This document shows positions 17,068-26,063 of a stretch of 44,101 nucleotides of DNA, one piece after another. Both the position numbers and the translations under genes were made by a program. Source of the stretch: Gemmatimonadota bacterium (GTDB taxonomy: Bacteria; Gemmatimonadota; Gemmatimonadetes; Gemmatimonadales; GWC2-71-9); assembly GCA_025358055.1 (NCBI GenBank), contig JANYKV010000009.1, positions 1 through 44,101 on the forward strand. Direction: 5' to 3'. Each line of letters opens with the position of its first letter. The first letter of the stretch is position 1. A model generated the notes under the pieces. The model was not told where the DNA came from. It was given only the letters and a program-made list of their open reading frames with translations, and did not search any database.

Positions 17068-17640
17068 ATGACCGCCACACAACCAGCACCGACCCTTGTA
17101 ACACCCACGACGTGGGCGTTGGATCCGACGCACTCGCTGCTTGAGTTCTCCGTCAAACACCTGATGATCACCACGGTGAAAGGCCATTTCGGCGCCGCCA
17201 CCGGTACCCTTACGATCGATCCGACCCGTCCCGCCCAGTCCCACGTGGACGTGACCATCGACGTCGCCTCCATCGATACGCGGACGGAGCAACGCGATCA
17301 GCACCTGCGCTCTCCCGACTTCTTCGACGTGGAGAAATTCCCATCCATCACGTTCAAGAGCACCCGGATCGCCGGCGCGTTTGTGTCTGCCGGGGACGCG
17401 TTCCAAATCGTAGGGGCCCTGACCATCAAAGGGGTGACCCGAGAGGTCGTTCTCGAGGCCGCTTTCGATGGCACCATCCGCGACCCGTGGGGTGGCGATC
17501 GGGTGAGCTTTACCGCGCATACTAAGATTGACCGCCGTGACTTCGGTCTGACTTGGAATCAAGCGCTGGAGGCGGGCGGTGTGGTGGTGGGGACCGAGGT
17601 CAAAATCGCGCTCGAGGTTCAGGCCACCAAAGTCGCGTAG
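17068..17640 (+). CDS. YceI-family lipid/polyisoprenoid-binding protein
   Basis: The 190-residue protein is a standard YceI lipocalin-like barrel: WALDPTHSLLEFSVKHLMIT at the start, GHFGAATGTLTIDP, the HLRSPDFFDVEKFPSITFKS signature, GALTIKGVTREVVL, and FTAHTKIDRRDFGLTWN near the end. Family members bind long-chain amphiphiles such as polyprenyl lipids. AGAAAGGA stands before ATG 17068. There is no signal peptide, so unlike E. coli YceI this form probably stays in the cytoplasm, as many actinobacterial-type relatives do. It lies behind a MarR gene with matching palindromic sites, which points to induction by a small ligand or stress. Confidence 0.93.
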   Translation: MTATQPAPTLVTPTTWALDPTHSLLEFSVKHLMITTVKGHFGAATGTLTIDPTRPAQSHVDVTIDVASIDTRTEQRDQHLRSPDFFDVEKFPSITFKSTRIAGAFVSAGDAFQIVGALTIKGVTREVVLEAAFDGTIRDPWGGDRVSFTAHTKIDRRDFGLTWNQALEAGGVVVGTEVKIALEVQATKVA

Positions 17641-17759
17641 CGCCCCCGAGCCGCGAAAAGCTCCGGGCCGCTGATATTGAGTTTCCGACACCGGTTGACG
17701 ATCATCCAGGCGGCTTTTGATTCGGTGGCATTCGGTGGACGGGGAGGAGCGTGGTATCC

Positions 17760-18881
17760 ATGGGACTGCTAGGGTGGGTCGCGATCGGGCTCGGCGTGGT
17801 AGTGCTGGTCGTGATCGTGCAGGGAATCTATCTCTCGACCGTTCTCCAGTGGGAGGACGAGAAGACTCGGGGACTCGGATACTACGGATTGCCACCGGCC
17901 GAGCGTGAGCGGTTCAAGCGATCGCTTCGACTGCACGCTCGGCTTCTCCTCCCCCTGCTGCGCCTCAACGCAAAGCTCGCCAAGTTCGACTTTCGCAAGG
18001 TGAGCTTCCAGTATCAGGGGGTCTCCGCGCCGAGAGGAAGCTGCAGCGCGGAGAGCTTTGCGCGGGCGACGGAGTATCGTCCCGGGCGGGAAGACATTTT
18101 CGTCGTCACTCAAATGAAGTGCGGCACGACCTGGATGCAGCATGTTGTCTATGAGGTGTTGCTCCGGGGCGGCGGCGATCTCGTGGCGTCGGGAAGAACC
18201 CTCTACGGGGTCTGTCCGTGGATCGAGGGGCTCCGCAGTGTGCCTATGGCACAGGCCCCGATCCACGGTGCCGAGCGCCCATCTCGGATCGTCAAGACGC
18301 ATCTCCCTGTCCAATTGTGTCCGTCGAGCGCCGAAGCTCGCTACATCTACGTCGCGCGACACCCCGTATCGTGTTTCGCCAGCTGCATTGACTTCATTAC
18401 GACCAACGTCGGAGGGATGGCGCCGGCGATCGGTGCATTCGAGGAATGGTTCTGCTCCAAGGACATGATGTGGTGGGGGACGTGGACGGACCACGTCCGA
18501 GGATGGTGGGAACAATCCACGCGAGAGAAGAACGTCCTGTTCCTCTTTTTTGAGGACATGAAGAAGGATCTGCCCGGGGTGGTGCGGCAGGTCGCCGAGT
18601 TCTTGGGAGTCGCGCCCCTCACCGAGGGGGAGTTGGCCCAGGTGGTCACGAAATGCGGGTTCGCGTACATGCAGCTTCATCAGGGCAACTTCGAAATGCA
18701 GCCGCCCCACATCCTCCAGGCCGATGCCGAGTTGTTCGTCCGAGGCACGGCCGACCGGCACAAAGACGTACCGGCGGAGGTCCAGCGACGACTGTTGGCC
18801 TGGAGCGAGGAGGGCCTCAAATCGAGTGATTTCCCCCTGAGCCAAAAGTACGCCGATGGGGCGGCGGCCCACCAAGCGTGA
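17760..18881 (+). CDS. Membrane-anchored PAPS-dependent sulfotransferase
   Basis: Residues 1-25 form a single membrane segment (LGWVAIGLGVVVLVVIVQGI). The rest is a cytosolic-type sulfotransferase domain: QMKCGTTWMQ at residues 118-127 is the 5'-phosphosulfate loop (usual form PKSGTTW), and YVARHPVSCFAS holds the Arg and Ser that bind the 3'-phosphate of PAPS. The enzyme would move sulfate from PAPS to a hydroxyl or amine acceptor at the membrane face; the acceptor is unknown. GGAGGA at 17743-17748 favours ATG 17760 over GTG 17751, which is too close. The downstream gene, 38 bases away, is a Gfo/Idh/MocA oxidoreductase, so a sugar or polyketide-like acceptor could be considered, without direct support. 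Confidence 0.85.
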   Translation: MGLLGWVAIGLGVVVLVVIVQGIYLSTVLQWEDEKTRGLGYYGLPPAERERFKRSLRLHARLLLPLLRLNAKLAKFDFRKVSFQYQGVSAPRGSCSAESFARATEYRPGREDIFVVTQMKCGTTWMQHVVYEVLLRGGGDLVASGRTLYGVCPWIEGLRSVPMAQAPIHGAERPSRIVKTHLPVQLCPSSAEARYIYVARHPVSCFASCIDFITTNVGGMAPAIGAFEEWFCSKDMMWWGTWTDHVRGWWEQSTREKNVLFLFFEDMKKDLPGVVRQVAEFLGVAPLTEGELAQVVTKCGFAYMQLHQGNFEMQPPHILQADAELFVRGTADRHKDVPAEVQRRLLAWSEEGLKSSDFPLSQKYADGAAAHQA

Positions 18882-18919
18882 GTCCGGACCTCGCGATGCC
18901 GGAAAGACTCTAGACCGTC

Positions 18920-20107
18920 ATGGCCAAGCCGCTTCGTGTCGGGGTCATCGGGGCAGGGCGATGGTCGGCAAGCGCCCATTTACCGGGGTTCCAGCGCTCG
19001 CCGCTCGCGGAACTCGTCGTCGTGTGTGACCTGGATCGAGACACCGCTCAACAACGAGCCCAGGAATTCTCCATTCCGGAAGTGGTTACCGACTACTGCG
19101 CGATCCTCAGTCGGAGTGACATCGACGTGGTCGACATCGTTACGCGCGGGGATCACCAGCAGCTAGTCTTCGAAGCGCTCGAGGCCGGGAAACATTGCCT
19201 GGTCGAGAAGCCGGTCTGCCATGATTACCGGGACGTCTGGCGGGCCCACGAGCTCGCTCAATCGAAGAACCTCAAGACCAAAGTCGGTCTCACGTTCCGG
19301 TACGCTCCCGCGATGATGTATGCATTCGATTTGATTCGCCAGGGTTTCGTGGGTGAGCCATATATCTTCAACGGCTACGAGCAAAACTCCCAGTGGATCG
19401 ACCCGGACCATCCGATGGACAAGCGAATTCATCGGACCAAGCCGGTTGGTGAAGCTCCGTGGGGCACCGATCTCGCCCGGGAAGGGATCACGGTCTCCTC
19501 GTTGGAGGGCTACGGCGCCCCCACCATAGACATTGGGCTGGAAATGATCGGCTCCGATTTGAGACAGGTCGTTGGGATGCTGGCCAACCTGGTGCCCTAT
19601 CGCCGGCGAACCAACCTCGATACCGAGCGAGAGCGGATCAATATCGACGACGCCGACATGTTCATGGCTGAGGCGAGAAACGGGGCGCTGTTCTCCATGC
19701 AGTCGAGCTACGTCACGGTGGGAAACTACCCCGGTATCGAGGCCCGCATTTTCGGCTCCCAGGGTGCGATCAAAGTGCGGCTCGTGGAGGAATTCGGTGT
19801 CATCCAAACGATCCACACGGCCACCAAAGACGCGGTCGAGTTCGTGCAGGGGAACGTCCCGGCGGACTACTTCCCTCCTGGATTTCGCACCGATGATCCG
19901 TGGAGCACCGTATTTTACGGCAACCTGGTGCACAACTTTTGTCAGGAGATCCTCGAAGGTGACAATCACAATCAGGGCAACTTCGCCCAAAGCGCGCGCG
20001 TTCAAGAGATCATAAACGCGGTCGCGCGCTCCCACAGAGCCCATCAGTGGGTGAATTTACCGCTCCAACCGGACGAAGGCGACGCGGTCCAGGCGAGTCC
20101 ATTCTGA
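18920..20107 (+). CDS. Gfo/Idh/MocA-family NAD(P)-dependent oxidoreductase
   Basis: The 395-residue protein begins with the Rossmann motif VGVIGAGRWSASAH and has the family EKP motif (CLVEKPVCHDY), whose Lys takes part in catalysis. A C-terminal beta-sheet domain follows with GAPTIDIGLEMIGSDLRQVV. These enzymes oxidise or reduce sugars, inositols or related compounds with NAD(P)H. No signal peptide is visible, so it is likely cytoplasmic. It follows the sulfotransferase by 38 bases in the same direction and may share its transcript. The substrate cannot be inferred. A second, more distant family member is at 26064-27059, closer to the RWGVLSTANIG type. Confidence 0.9.
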   Translation: MAKPLRVGVIGAGRWSASAHLPGFQRSPLAELVVVCDLDRDTAQQRAQEFSIPEVVTDYCAILSRSDIDVVDIVTRGDHQQLVFEALEAGKHCLVEKPVCHDYRDVWRAHELAQSKNLKTKVGLTFRYAPAMMYAFDLIRQGFVGEPYIFNGYEQNSQWIDPDHPMDKRIHRTKPVGEAPWGTDLAREGITVSSLEGYGAPTIDIGLEMIGSDLRQVVGMLANLVPYRRRTNLDTERERINIDDADMFMAEARNGALFSMQSSYVTVGNYPGIEARIFGSQGAIKVRLVEEFGVIQTIHTATKDAVEFVQGNVPADYFPPGFRTDDPWSTVFYGNLVHNFCQEILEGDNHNQGNFAQSARVQEIINAVARSHRAHQWVNLPLQPDEGDAVQASPF

Positions 20108-20133
20108 GACCGCAGCTGACACCGATGTAAAGC

Positions 20134-20161
20134 GGCCTCAACCGTTTGAAGTGTTGAAGCC
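20134..20161. terminator. Imperfect hairpin between convergent genes
   Basis: GGCCTCAA (20134-20141) pairs with TTGAAGCC (20154-20161) with one mismatch around a 12-base loop. It lies between the stop of the oxidoreductase and the stop of the minus-strand amidohydrolase, where a bidirectional terminator would be expected. No T-run follows, so this is a weak call. Confidence 0.25.
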
Positions 20162-20241
20162 TGAGTCGCTCCTAACTCCCTCTTCCATCGGGGTTCACTG
20201 CCCGAATCCCCGCCCCCGCATAACCATTCTCATCGCCCTGT

Positions 20242-21495
20242 TCATTCTCGCGCAGCGGTCGGCCGCCCGTTCCATTTGTAAACCACACCGCCCTTCATCA
20301 CAAAGACAACCCGTCGCACCGCGGTGAGGTCCGTAATCGGGTCGCCGTCGAGCGCAATGATGTCGGCCTCGAAACCCGGTGCGATGGACCCGATCTTGTC
20401 CCCCATTCCCATTGACTCCGCCGCCAAAGAGTTCGCCGAGACCAAGGCGGCCATCGGGGTTTGCCCGCACTCCTGGACCCGGCCAAAGAACTCTTCGGCG
20501 TTTCTTCCATGTGCTCCCGCTGTGGCATCCGTGCTGAATACGATCTTGAGCCCCGGGGTAGCGAGGGCAATCCGGCATATCTTGTAGTCCTCAGGCAGGT
20601 CCCGCGCCATAATCGCGAACCCTTCCTCGGTGTAGTTCCCGATACCGAGGTATCGCGATTTGTTCTCTAGGTAGTTCTGAATCACAAGTCCAACTTGCGG
20701 GCTGAAATACGCGCCCCGAGCGGCAACCATCTGAACGTCCGCCGCCGCCGCGTACGTCGCATGCTCCACCTGGGTACAGCCGGCGCTTGCTGCGTCACGG
20801 ATGGAAGCCCGATAGGCGTGGACCAAGGTGCGGAGGCCATGAGCCTTGGCCTCGTCGCAGAGCACCTTGAGTTGTCCCTCGGTGAGGGTAGGGCCGGCAC
20901 CAACCCGCATGCTCTTCGAGGCGAAGATCTTGATCACGTCCGCACCGTCCAAGACCCGCTGCCGTACCATCGCGCGGAGCTCGTCCGGTGTACCGGTGGA
21001 ATCGCCTTTTCCGAATATCGGTTCGAGTGAAGTGAGGATCCGCGGTCCCGGGAGGCCGGTCACAATCGCATCGCGCAGGAGTTTGTCACTCGCTTCGCCG
21101 ACGCTCTGCACGGTTGTGAATCCCCCCAGGAGGGTACGCCACGCGTTCTCAGCCGCTCCCAGGCTCGACTCCGCCGGTGGTTCCCTGTCAGTGGCGTATC
21201 GTCCGTCGCGCCCAAAGTGGGAGCCGATATGCACGTGGGTATCGATCCAGCCCGGCAGCACGGTGTAGCCCCGCAGATCATACGTAACGCCGGCCGCTTT
21301 CGGGTCGAGCTGCGCGATCTTTCCGTTCTCGATGACGATCCGCGTGTCCCGCAGAACCTGACCGCGACCATTCAAGACCCGATCCGCATCGATGACCACG
21401 CGTGCGGCAGGGGTTTGCCCACCTACGGATTGGAAGGGACCAAGGCTCAATCCAATGGCCGCCGCAAATAGACCGAGGAACGTTCGCATCGGCAT
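20242..21495 (-). CDS. Secreted amidohydrolase (imidazolonepropionase-like)
   Basis: The protein, from ATG 21495, has 417 residues and starts with a signal peptide (MRTFLGLFAAAIGLSLGPFQ, likely cut after VGGQ). Metal-binding motifs follow the amidohydrolase order: LPGWIDTHVHIGSHFG (HxH), VIKIFASKS at the Lys position, LVHAYRA and VEHATYA for His ligands, and IVFSTDATAGAHG for the catalytic Asp. The C-terminus shows the usual GSIAPGFEADIIALDGDP strand. It resembles Xaa-Pro dipeptidase/amidohydrolase proteins common in Gemmatimonadota and Acidobacteria. The natural substrate is unknown. It is divergent from the padR gene; the 117-base gap holds palindromes that could control both genes. An earlier ATG at 21564 lies inside those palindromes and would push the signal peptide 25 residues inward. 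Confidence 0.88.
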   Translation of the reverse strand: MPMRTFLGLFAAAIGLSLGPFQSVGGQTPAARVVIDADRVLNGRGQVLRDTRIVIENGKIAQLDPKAAGVTYDLRGYTVLPGWIDTHVHIGSHFGRDGRYATDREPPAESSLGAAENAWRTLLGGFTTVQSVGEASDKLLRDAIVTGLPGPRILTSLEPIFGKGDSTGTPDELRAMVRQRVLDGADVIKIFASKSMRVGAGPTLTEGQLKVLCDEAKAHGLRTLVHAYRASIRDAASAGCTQVEHATYAAAADVQMVAARGAYFSPQVGLVIQNYLENKSRYLGIGNYTEEGFAIMARDLPEDYKICRIALATPGLKIVFSTDATAGAHGRNAEEFFGRVQECGQTPMAALVSANSLAAESMGMGDKIGSIAPGFEADIIALDGDPITDLTAVRRVVFVMKGGVVYKWNGRPTAARE

Positions 21496-21550
21496 CTCGG
21501 GCAGAGAGGAAGATAGTGCTCGCGGTAAAGGTACCGCGTCGCCACTGCCG

Positions 21551-21596
21551 CCTCCTATTGACATTCGATAGGAGGGGCGTCAAGTTCATATCGAAC
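21551..21596. promoter_or_regulatory. Palindrome cluster in the amidohydrolase/padR intergenic region
   Basis: CCTCCTAT (21551-21558) and ATAGGAGG (21568-21575) form a perfect 8-base inverted repeat with a 9-base loop. A second repeat, TTCGATA (21564-21570) and TATCGAA (21589-21595), overlaps it, and GTTCATATCGAAC (21584-21596) is itself near-palindromic. TTGACA lies at 21558-21563. Overlapping dyads directly upstream of a PadR gene are the usual place for PadR autoregulation. Which repeat is bound is unknown. Confidence 0.5.
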
Positions 21597-21612
21597 ATCT
21601 GTAGGAGACGCC

Positions 21613-21945
21613 ATGACCGAACGCTCCGAGTTACTGCAGGGCACGCTGGACCTGCTGATTCTCAAGGCCCTTTCGCTCCAGCCCAATCATGGCCTAGGCA
21701 TTGCTCGCCGAGTCGGCCAAATGACCCAAGGCACGTTCGAGGTGAAGCCAGGCTCGCTCTTTCCCGCCCTCCACCGGCTTGAGGAGCAAGGCTGGCTCGA
21801 TTCGAAGTGGGGTGTGTCCGAGAACAATCGGCGGGCTAAGTACTACCGGCTCACCAAAACGGGCTTAGGTCAACTGCGCACCGAGACCGAACACTGGTGG
21901 CGCATTTCGCTCGCCATCAACCGTTCCCTCGAAGCCGTCATCTAG
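21613..21945 (+). CDS. PadR-family transcriptional regulator
   Basis: This 110-residue protein matches the short PadR form: LLQGTLDLLILKALSLQPNH at the N-terminus, GTFEVKPGSLFPALHRLEEQ as the winged-helix recognition part, and NNRRAKYYRLTKTGL as the wing. It binds DNA as a dimer and usually represses its neighbour. GTAGGAGA precedes ATG 21613. The stop is 9 bases before a duplicated MacB-like permease; this PadR/permease pairing is a recurring arrangement in Acidobacteria and Gemmatimonadota. Overlapping palindromes upstream are candidate binding sites. Confidence 0.95.
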   Translation: MTERSELLQGTLDLLILKALSLQPNHGLGIARRVGQMTQGTFEVKPGSLFPALHRLEEQGWLDSKWGVSENNRRAKYYRLTKTGLGQLRTETEHWWRISLAINRSLEAVI

Positions 21946-21954
21946 GGCCGAACG

Positions 21955-24606
21955 GTGCTTCGACGCTTGGCGCGTCTCTTCCGGAACGTCTTCCGCCAAA
22001 ACCAGGTGGAGGCGGATCTTGCCGCCGAAGTCGAGTCCTACCTCGAGCTCGTTGCCGCCGAAAAGATCGCGGCGGGAATGAGTCCGGAAGGGGCCCGCCG
22101 CGCAGCCCATCTCGAACTTGGTAGCCGGGACGACGTGAAAGAACGGGTGCGGGCGGTTCGCATGGGAGCGATGGCGGAGCAGGTGGGACGCGACATCCGG
22201 TACGGTCTCCGGAGCCTTCGCCGAACTCCCGCGTTCACCACCTTCACCGTCCTCACCTTCGCGCTGGCTATCGGAGGCATCACAGTCATCTTCGGGCTGG
22301 TCGACGCCGCCCTGCTCAAGCCCCTCCCCTATCCGGATTCCGACCGCCTCGTGATGGTACTGGAAGCGGATGCTCGTGGGCCCGGCGATGGCTACTCCGT
22401 GGCGGCGCCCAACTTTCTCGATTGGCAGAGCCGGAATCGCGTATTCGAACGAATGGCCCTGTATGAGTATCTCGGTTTTAATCTGTCGGGCGAGAGCGAG
22501 CCCGAAGCGGTCGCGGGCATTCGCGTCACCAATGAAGTGTTTCGGATTCTCGGAGTTCGTCCCTTACTCGGCCGCGACTTTACACCCGCAGATGACGCCG
22601 GCACCAACGGCCGAGTTGTGATGCTGAGTTATGGCCTGTGGCGGCGACGATTTGGGTCCGATGCGGCCATTGTTGGCAAGGCCATCCGGATTAACACGCT
22701 GCCTTACACTGTCGTGGGCGTGATGCCGCAGGCCTTCGCCTTTCCAAGCACCGGGCACGCGCTCTGGGTGCCGATCGGACTCAACGAGGAAGACCGTGGT
22801 CGCGGTTCGCACTCGTTTTGGTCGATCGCCCGGCTCAATCCTGGCGTGTCCCTTGAACGCGCCCGCGCCGAGCTGCGAGCGATCGGGGACCAGCTCGCGA
22901 AGGAATACCCCGCCGCCAACAATGGGGAGACTGCCAACGTCCTTCCGATGCGGGATCTTTGGCTTGGGGACATTCAGCGGCTCCTACAAGCGCTGTTCAT
23001 CGCCGTCGTTCTCGTGATGCTGATCGCGTCGGCGAACATCGCAAGCTTGCTCGTTGCACGCGGAAGCGCGCGTCGGCGGGAAATGGCGGCCCGGATTGCC
23101 TTAGGTGGAACCCGGGCGCGACTGGTCTCCCAGGTGGTGACGGAAAGCGTGCTGCTCGCACTCGCAGGCGCCATCCTGGGATTCGGCCTGAGCGCCATTG
23201 GTATCCGAACCGTGGTCGCCGTCTTCCCGCCTGGGCTCCGCAACGTGCCATTTCGAGATCTCAGCACGATTGGGCTGAGCCTGCCCGTCTTCGGGTTCTC
23301 GGTCCTCACTGCGCTCCTGGCGGGTGTCGTGTCCGGAGTCGCTCCCGCGCTGGCGGTCCTCCCGGCAGATCCCGCTGAAATCCTGCGGGACAGCGATGGG
23401 CGGGGGATGACCGCACGCCGGGGGCGGAGGATGAGAAATGCGCTGGTCGCGGGGGAGGTTGGGCTGGCCGTGATGGTGCTAGTGGGGGCCGCACTTCTGA
23501 TGACCAGCATGCGGCGGCTCCATGCAGTGCATCCAGGCTTCGATCCGCGAAACATCGTGGAACTCTACATGCAATTGCCGCAAGCGGATTTCTATGGCCC
23601 GCCGGAACGAACCGAATTCTGCTCCGACATCGATCGGGAAGTGGCACAACTTCCTGGTGTCGTCGCCGTGAGCGCTGTGAGTCACCTGCCGTTGAGTGGG
23701 GGCAATGCCAACCGAAGCTTTGTCGTCGAAGGGGAGCCGGATCCGGGCCTGGATCACTTGCCGATTGCGAACTACGGAGTCGCGTGTCCCCATTATTTCC
23801 GGACGATGGTGATTCCCGTTCGCGAGGGGCGGGAGTTTGCCTCGGCCGATCGCGTCGACGCGCCGCCGGTGGTAATCATCAACGAGACCCTCCGTGCCAG
23901 ATACTTCCCCCACCAGGACCCGGTTGGGCGACGTTTGCGCCTTGGGCGTTACGACACGCCGTCGCCCTGGTTTACGATCATCGCTGTGGTTGGGGATGTC
24001 CGACACACTGGCCTCCAAGACGATAACCTACCCTACCTGTACCGACCGTATAGTCAGAGTGTGTGGCCCGGGATGACAATCGTCGCGCGTGCTTCGACCG
24101 ATCCGTTGTCTTTGGCAGCACCCATTCGCAAGGCGCTGGCGCGAGTCGAGGCCGAGGCGCCCGTCGGCGCCCCCAGAACGATGGAGCAAGTGGTGGAGGA
24201 ATCCCTCGGCCACCTTCGGTTTCCCGTCCTCCTGTTCACGGCATTTGCCGCGATGGCCGTCGTGCTTGCCGCGGTGGGCATCTTTGGCGTGGCGAGTCAG
24301 TCGGTGATTCAGCGGACGCGGGAGCTGGGAATTCGGCGTGCGCTAGGGGCGCGGGAAAGCACGCTCACGGTCATGGTGATTGCCCAAGCGATGACTCCGG
24401 TATTCTGGGGCCTCGCGGCCGGCGTGGTTGCCGGGCTCTCCGGTGCCAAGGTGATGCGGGGCCTCGTCTACGGGATCGAGCCGACCAATCTTCCGACGTT
24501 CGGCCTCGCCTCAGTCGCACTGGCCATTGTGGCGCTGGTGGCCTGCTTCGTCCCCGCCCGAAAGGCCGCTCACGTAGACCCCATCATTGCATTGCGGGAA
24601 GACTAG
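21955..24606 (+). CDS. ADOP-type duplicated MacB/FtsX permease
   Basis: The 883-residue product starts at GTG 21955 with the cytoplasmic N-terminal helical domain typical of acidobacterial duplicated orphan permeases (VEADLAAEVESYLELVAAEK). Two MacB_PCD/FtsX repeats follow: helix one at about residues 95-118 (TFTVLTFALAIGGITVIFGL), a large periplasmic domain, and an FtsX helix group at about 345-460 with ASLLVARGSARRREMAARIA. The second repeat starts near residue 490 and ends with RTRELGIRRALGARESTLTV and the final VDPIIALRED. Both halves look intact. No ATPase is encoded beside it, as is usual for ADOPs. The role may be export or mechanotransmission at the envelope; the substrate is unknown. 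It is co-transcribed with padR. Confidence 0.93.
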   Translation: MLRRLARLFRNVFRQNQVEADLAAEVESYLELVAAEKIAAGMSPEGARRAAHLELGSRDDVKERVRAVRMGAMAEQVGRDIRYGLRSLRRTPAFTTFTVLTFALAIGGITVIFGLVDAALLKPLPYPDSDRLVMVLEADARGPGDGYSVAAPNFLDWQSRNRVFERMALYEYLGFNLSGESEPEAVAGIRVTNEVFRILGVRPLLGRDFTPADDAGTNGRVVMLSYGLWRRRFGSDAAIVGKAIRINTLPYTVVGVMPQAFAFPSTGHALWVPIGLNEEDRGRGSHSFWSIARLNPGVSLERARAELRAIGDQLAKEYPAANNGETANVLPMRDLWLGDIQRLLQALFIAVVLVMLIASANIASLLVARGSARRREMAARIALGGTRARLVSQVVTESVLLALAGAILGFGLSAIGIRTVVAVFPPGLRNVPFRDLSTIGLSLPVFGFSVLTALLAGVVSGVAPALAVLPADPAEILRDSDGRGMTARRGRRMRNALVAGEVGLAVMVLVGAALLMTSMRRLHAVHPGFDPRNIVELYMQLPQADFYGPPERTEFCSDIDREVAQLPGVVAVSAVSHLPLSGGNANRSFVVEGEPDPGLDHLPIANYGVACPHYFRTMVIPVREGREFASADRVDAPPVVIINETLRARYFPHQDPVGRRLRLGRYDTPSPWFTIIAVVGDVRHTGLQDDNLPYLYRPYSQSVWPGMTIVARASTDPLSLAAPIRKALARVEAEAPVGAPRTMEQVVEESLGHLRFPVLLFTAFAAMAVVLAAVGIFGVASQSVIQRTRELGIRRALGARESTLTVMVIAQAMTPVFWGLAAGVVAGLSGAKVMRGLVYGIEPTNLPTFGLASVALAIVALVACFVPARKAAHVDPIIALRED

Positions 24607-24643
24607 CCGACCGAGTTCTTCCGCCCCGGCTCCGTCCGAAGCG

Positions 24644-25966
24644 CTAGATCAGGCCTTCCCTGGTCAGTGCTTGGAACGATTCCTCCAAGGCCCCGACTGT
24701 GACATCGACGTCTTCCTTGGTATGAGCCGAGGAGAGGGTGAACGCCTCGCCGCGCATGCTCGCAATTCCGCGCGTAAGGAGATGGAGGTCGAGGCGTTTG
24801 TGGATCGGAGCAGCCTCCGGGGCCATGATTTGCCCAATGTCGGTGGTGGGAGGATCCGTGTCATCCGCCGGGTCCCGGTCCAGCCTACCGATGTAGATAT
24901 GGACAATGGTTCGACCGTAAAGGCGTGCTCCTACACCCCCTCTTCGGAGCACCGAGTTCCCTTGGCGGCGTAGCGCATCCGCCCTCTCACGCGCGAGGCG
25001 TTGTGGTACTCCATCGCGATAGAGATCGCAGGCCGCAATACCGGCCGCGCAAGTCAGTGGCACGGCGTTCCACGTGCCGCCATGCACCACCAATCGCTCC
25101 CGCGGAGCGTCGGGACTCAAGACGGCCATCACGTCGGCTCGGCCAAGCAACGCGCCCGACGGCAGTCCTCCGCTCGCCGCCTTGCCGATGGAGGTGAGGT
25201 CGGGTTGGATTCCGACGACGGATTGCCAACCGCCGGCCGCTTCGCGGAACCCTGTTACGACCTCGTCCAGCAAGAGAACGGTTCCGTGACGTCGCGTCAG
25301 TTCGGGTAACGCCCGGAAGAAGCCGACACTGGTGGGTACCCGACCACTGATTCGGCCCCCACCGCCCTCGATCAGTACGACGGCATACTCACGACTGGAT
25401 AGATGGCGCTCCAGGGTGTCGAGATCGTCCACTGGGATGACGGTCACCTCGGAGTCGAGCGCCCCTGCCGACCCCTCGGCGCAGAGCTCGTCGGCCCATC
25501 CGTGGTAGTTGTGTTTGAACTTGAGCAACCGTTTTCGCCCAGTGAACGCCCGGGCAACCCGGATGCCCATTTGGTTCGCTTCTTGTCCCGACGCGAAAAA
25601 CTCCACCCGTTCCGCGGCAGGCATCAGATTCCGGATTCGCCCGGCCCACTCTACTTCGAGCGGGTGGTTGTCGCCAAAGTGGAACCCGATGGCGGCCTGT
25701 CGTTGTACCGCCTCGACGACGACGGGATGGGAATGGCCCAGGATGAGTGCGCCGTGACCCATCACGTAGTCGATGTACTCATTGCCATCCACGTCCCATT
25801 TTCGCGATCCTGCGGCCTGACTGATGTAGGGCCGGAACGGAGTGCGGACGCGAGAAAAGTGTGTGGCACCCTGGGCGGAAAAGAGCTCCTTGGCTCGCAG
25901 GTGAAGCTCGGCCGACCGGGGATGGGTTCTCTCGTAGGCCTGGGTGAGTTGATCGAGCTCTGCCAT
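24644..25966 (-). CDS. Class III PLP-dependent aminotransferase (glutamate-1-semialdehyde aminomutase-like)
   Basis: From ATG 25966 (GGAGAT upstream) the protein has 440 residues. It has the GSA-aminotransferase pattern: YIDYVMGHGALILGHSHPVV, FFASGQEANQMGIRVARAFT for the cofactor phosphate and substrate site, LLLDEVVTGFR with the PLP-binding Asp, and SIGKAASGGLPSGALLG with Lys262 as the Schiff-base residue. It probably moves an amino group on a keto acid or isomerises a beta-amino acid; similarity to HemL does not prove a haem-pathway role, because many secondary paralogues exist. It is convergent with the ADOP gene (37 bases between stops) and divergent from a Gfo/Idh/MocA gene 97 bases away, which may share a pathway. 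Confidence 0.9.
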   Translation of the reverse strand: MAELDQLTQAYERTHPRSAELHLRAKELFSAQGATHFSRVRTPFRPYISQAAGSRKWDVDGNEYIDYVMGHGALILGHSHPVVVEAVQRQAAIGFHFGDNHPLEVEWAGRIRNLMPAAERVEFFASGQEANQMGIRVARAFTGRKRLLKFKHNYHGWADELCAEGSAGALDSEVTVIPVDDLDTLERHLSSREYAVVLIEGGGGRISGRVPTSVGFFRALPELTRRHGTVLLLDEVVTGFREAAGGWQSVVGIQPDLTSIGKAASGGLPSGALLGRADVMAVLSPDAPRERLVVHGGTWNAVPLTCAAGIAACDLYRDGVPQRLARERADALRRQGNSVLRRGGVGARLYGRTIVHIYIGRLDRDPADDTDPPTTDIGQIMAPEAAPIHKRLDLHLLTRGIASMRGEAFTLSSAHTKEDVDVTVGALEESFQALTREGLI

Positions 25967-26063
25967 CACAATCTCCGGCCGGCGGGGTAAGTTGAGAAGT
26001 AGAATCAACCTCGCACAATGGTGGACGACAAGTCCCCCTCCAGGTCCTCGTGAGGAGCACCAC

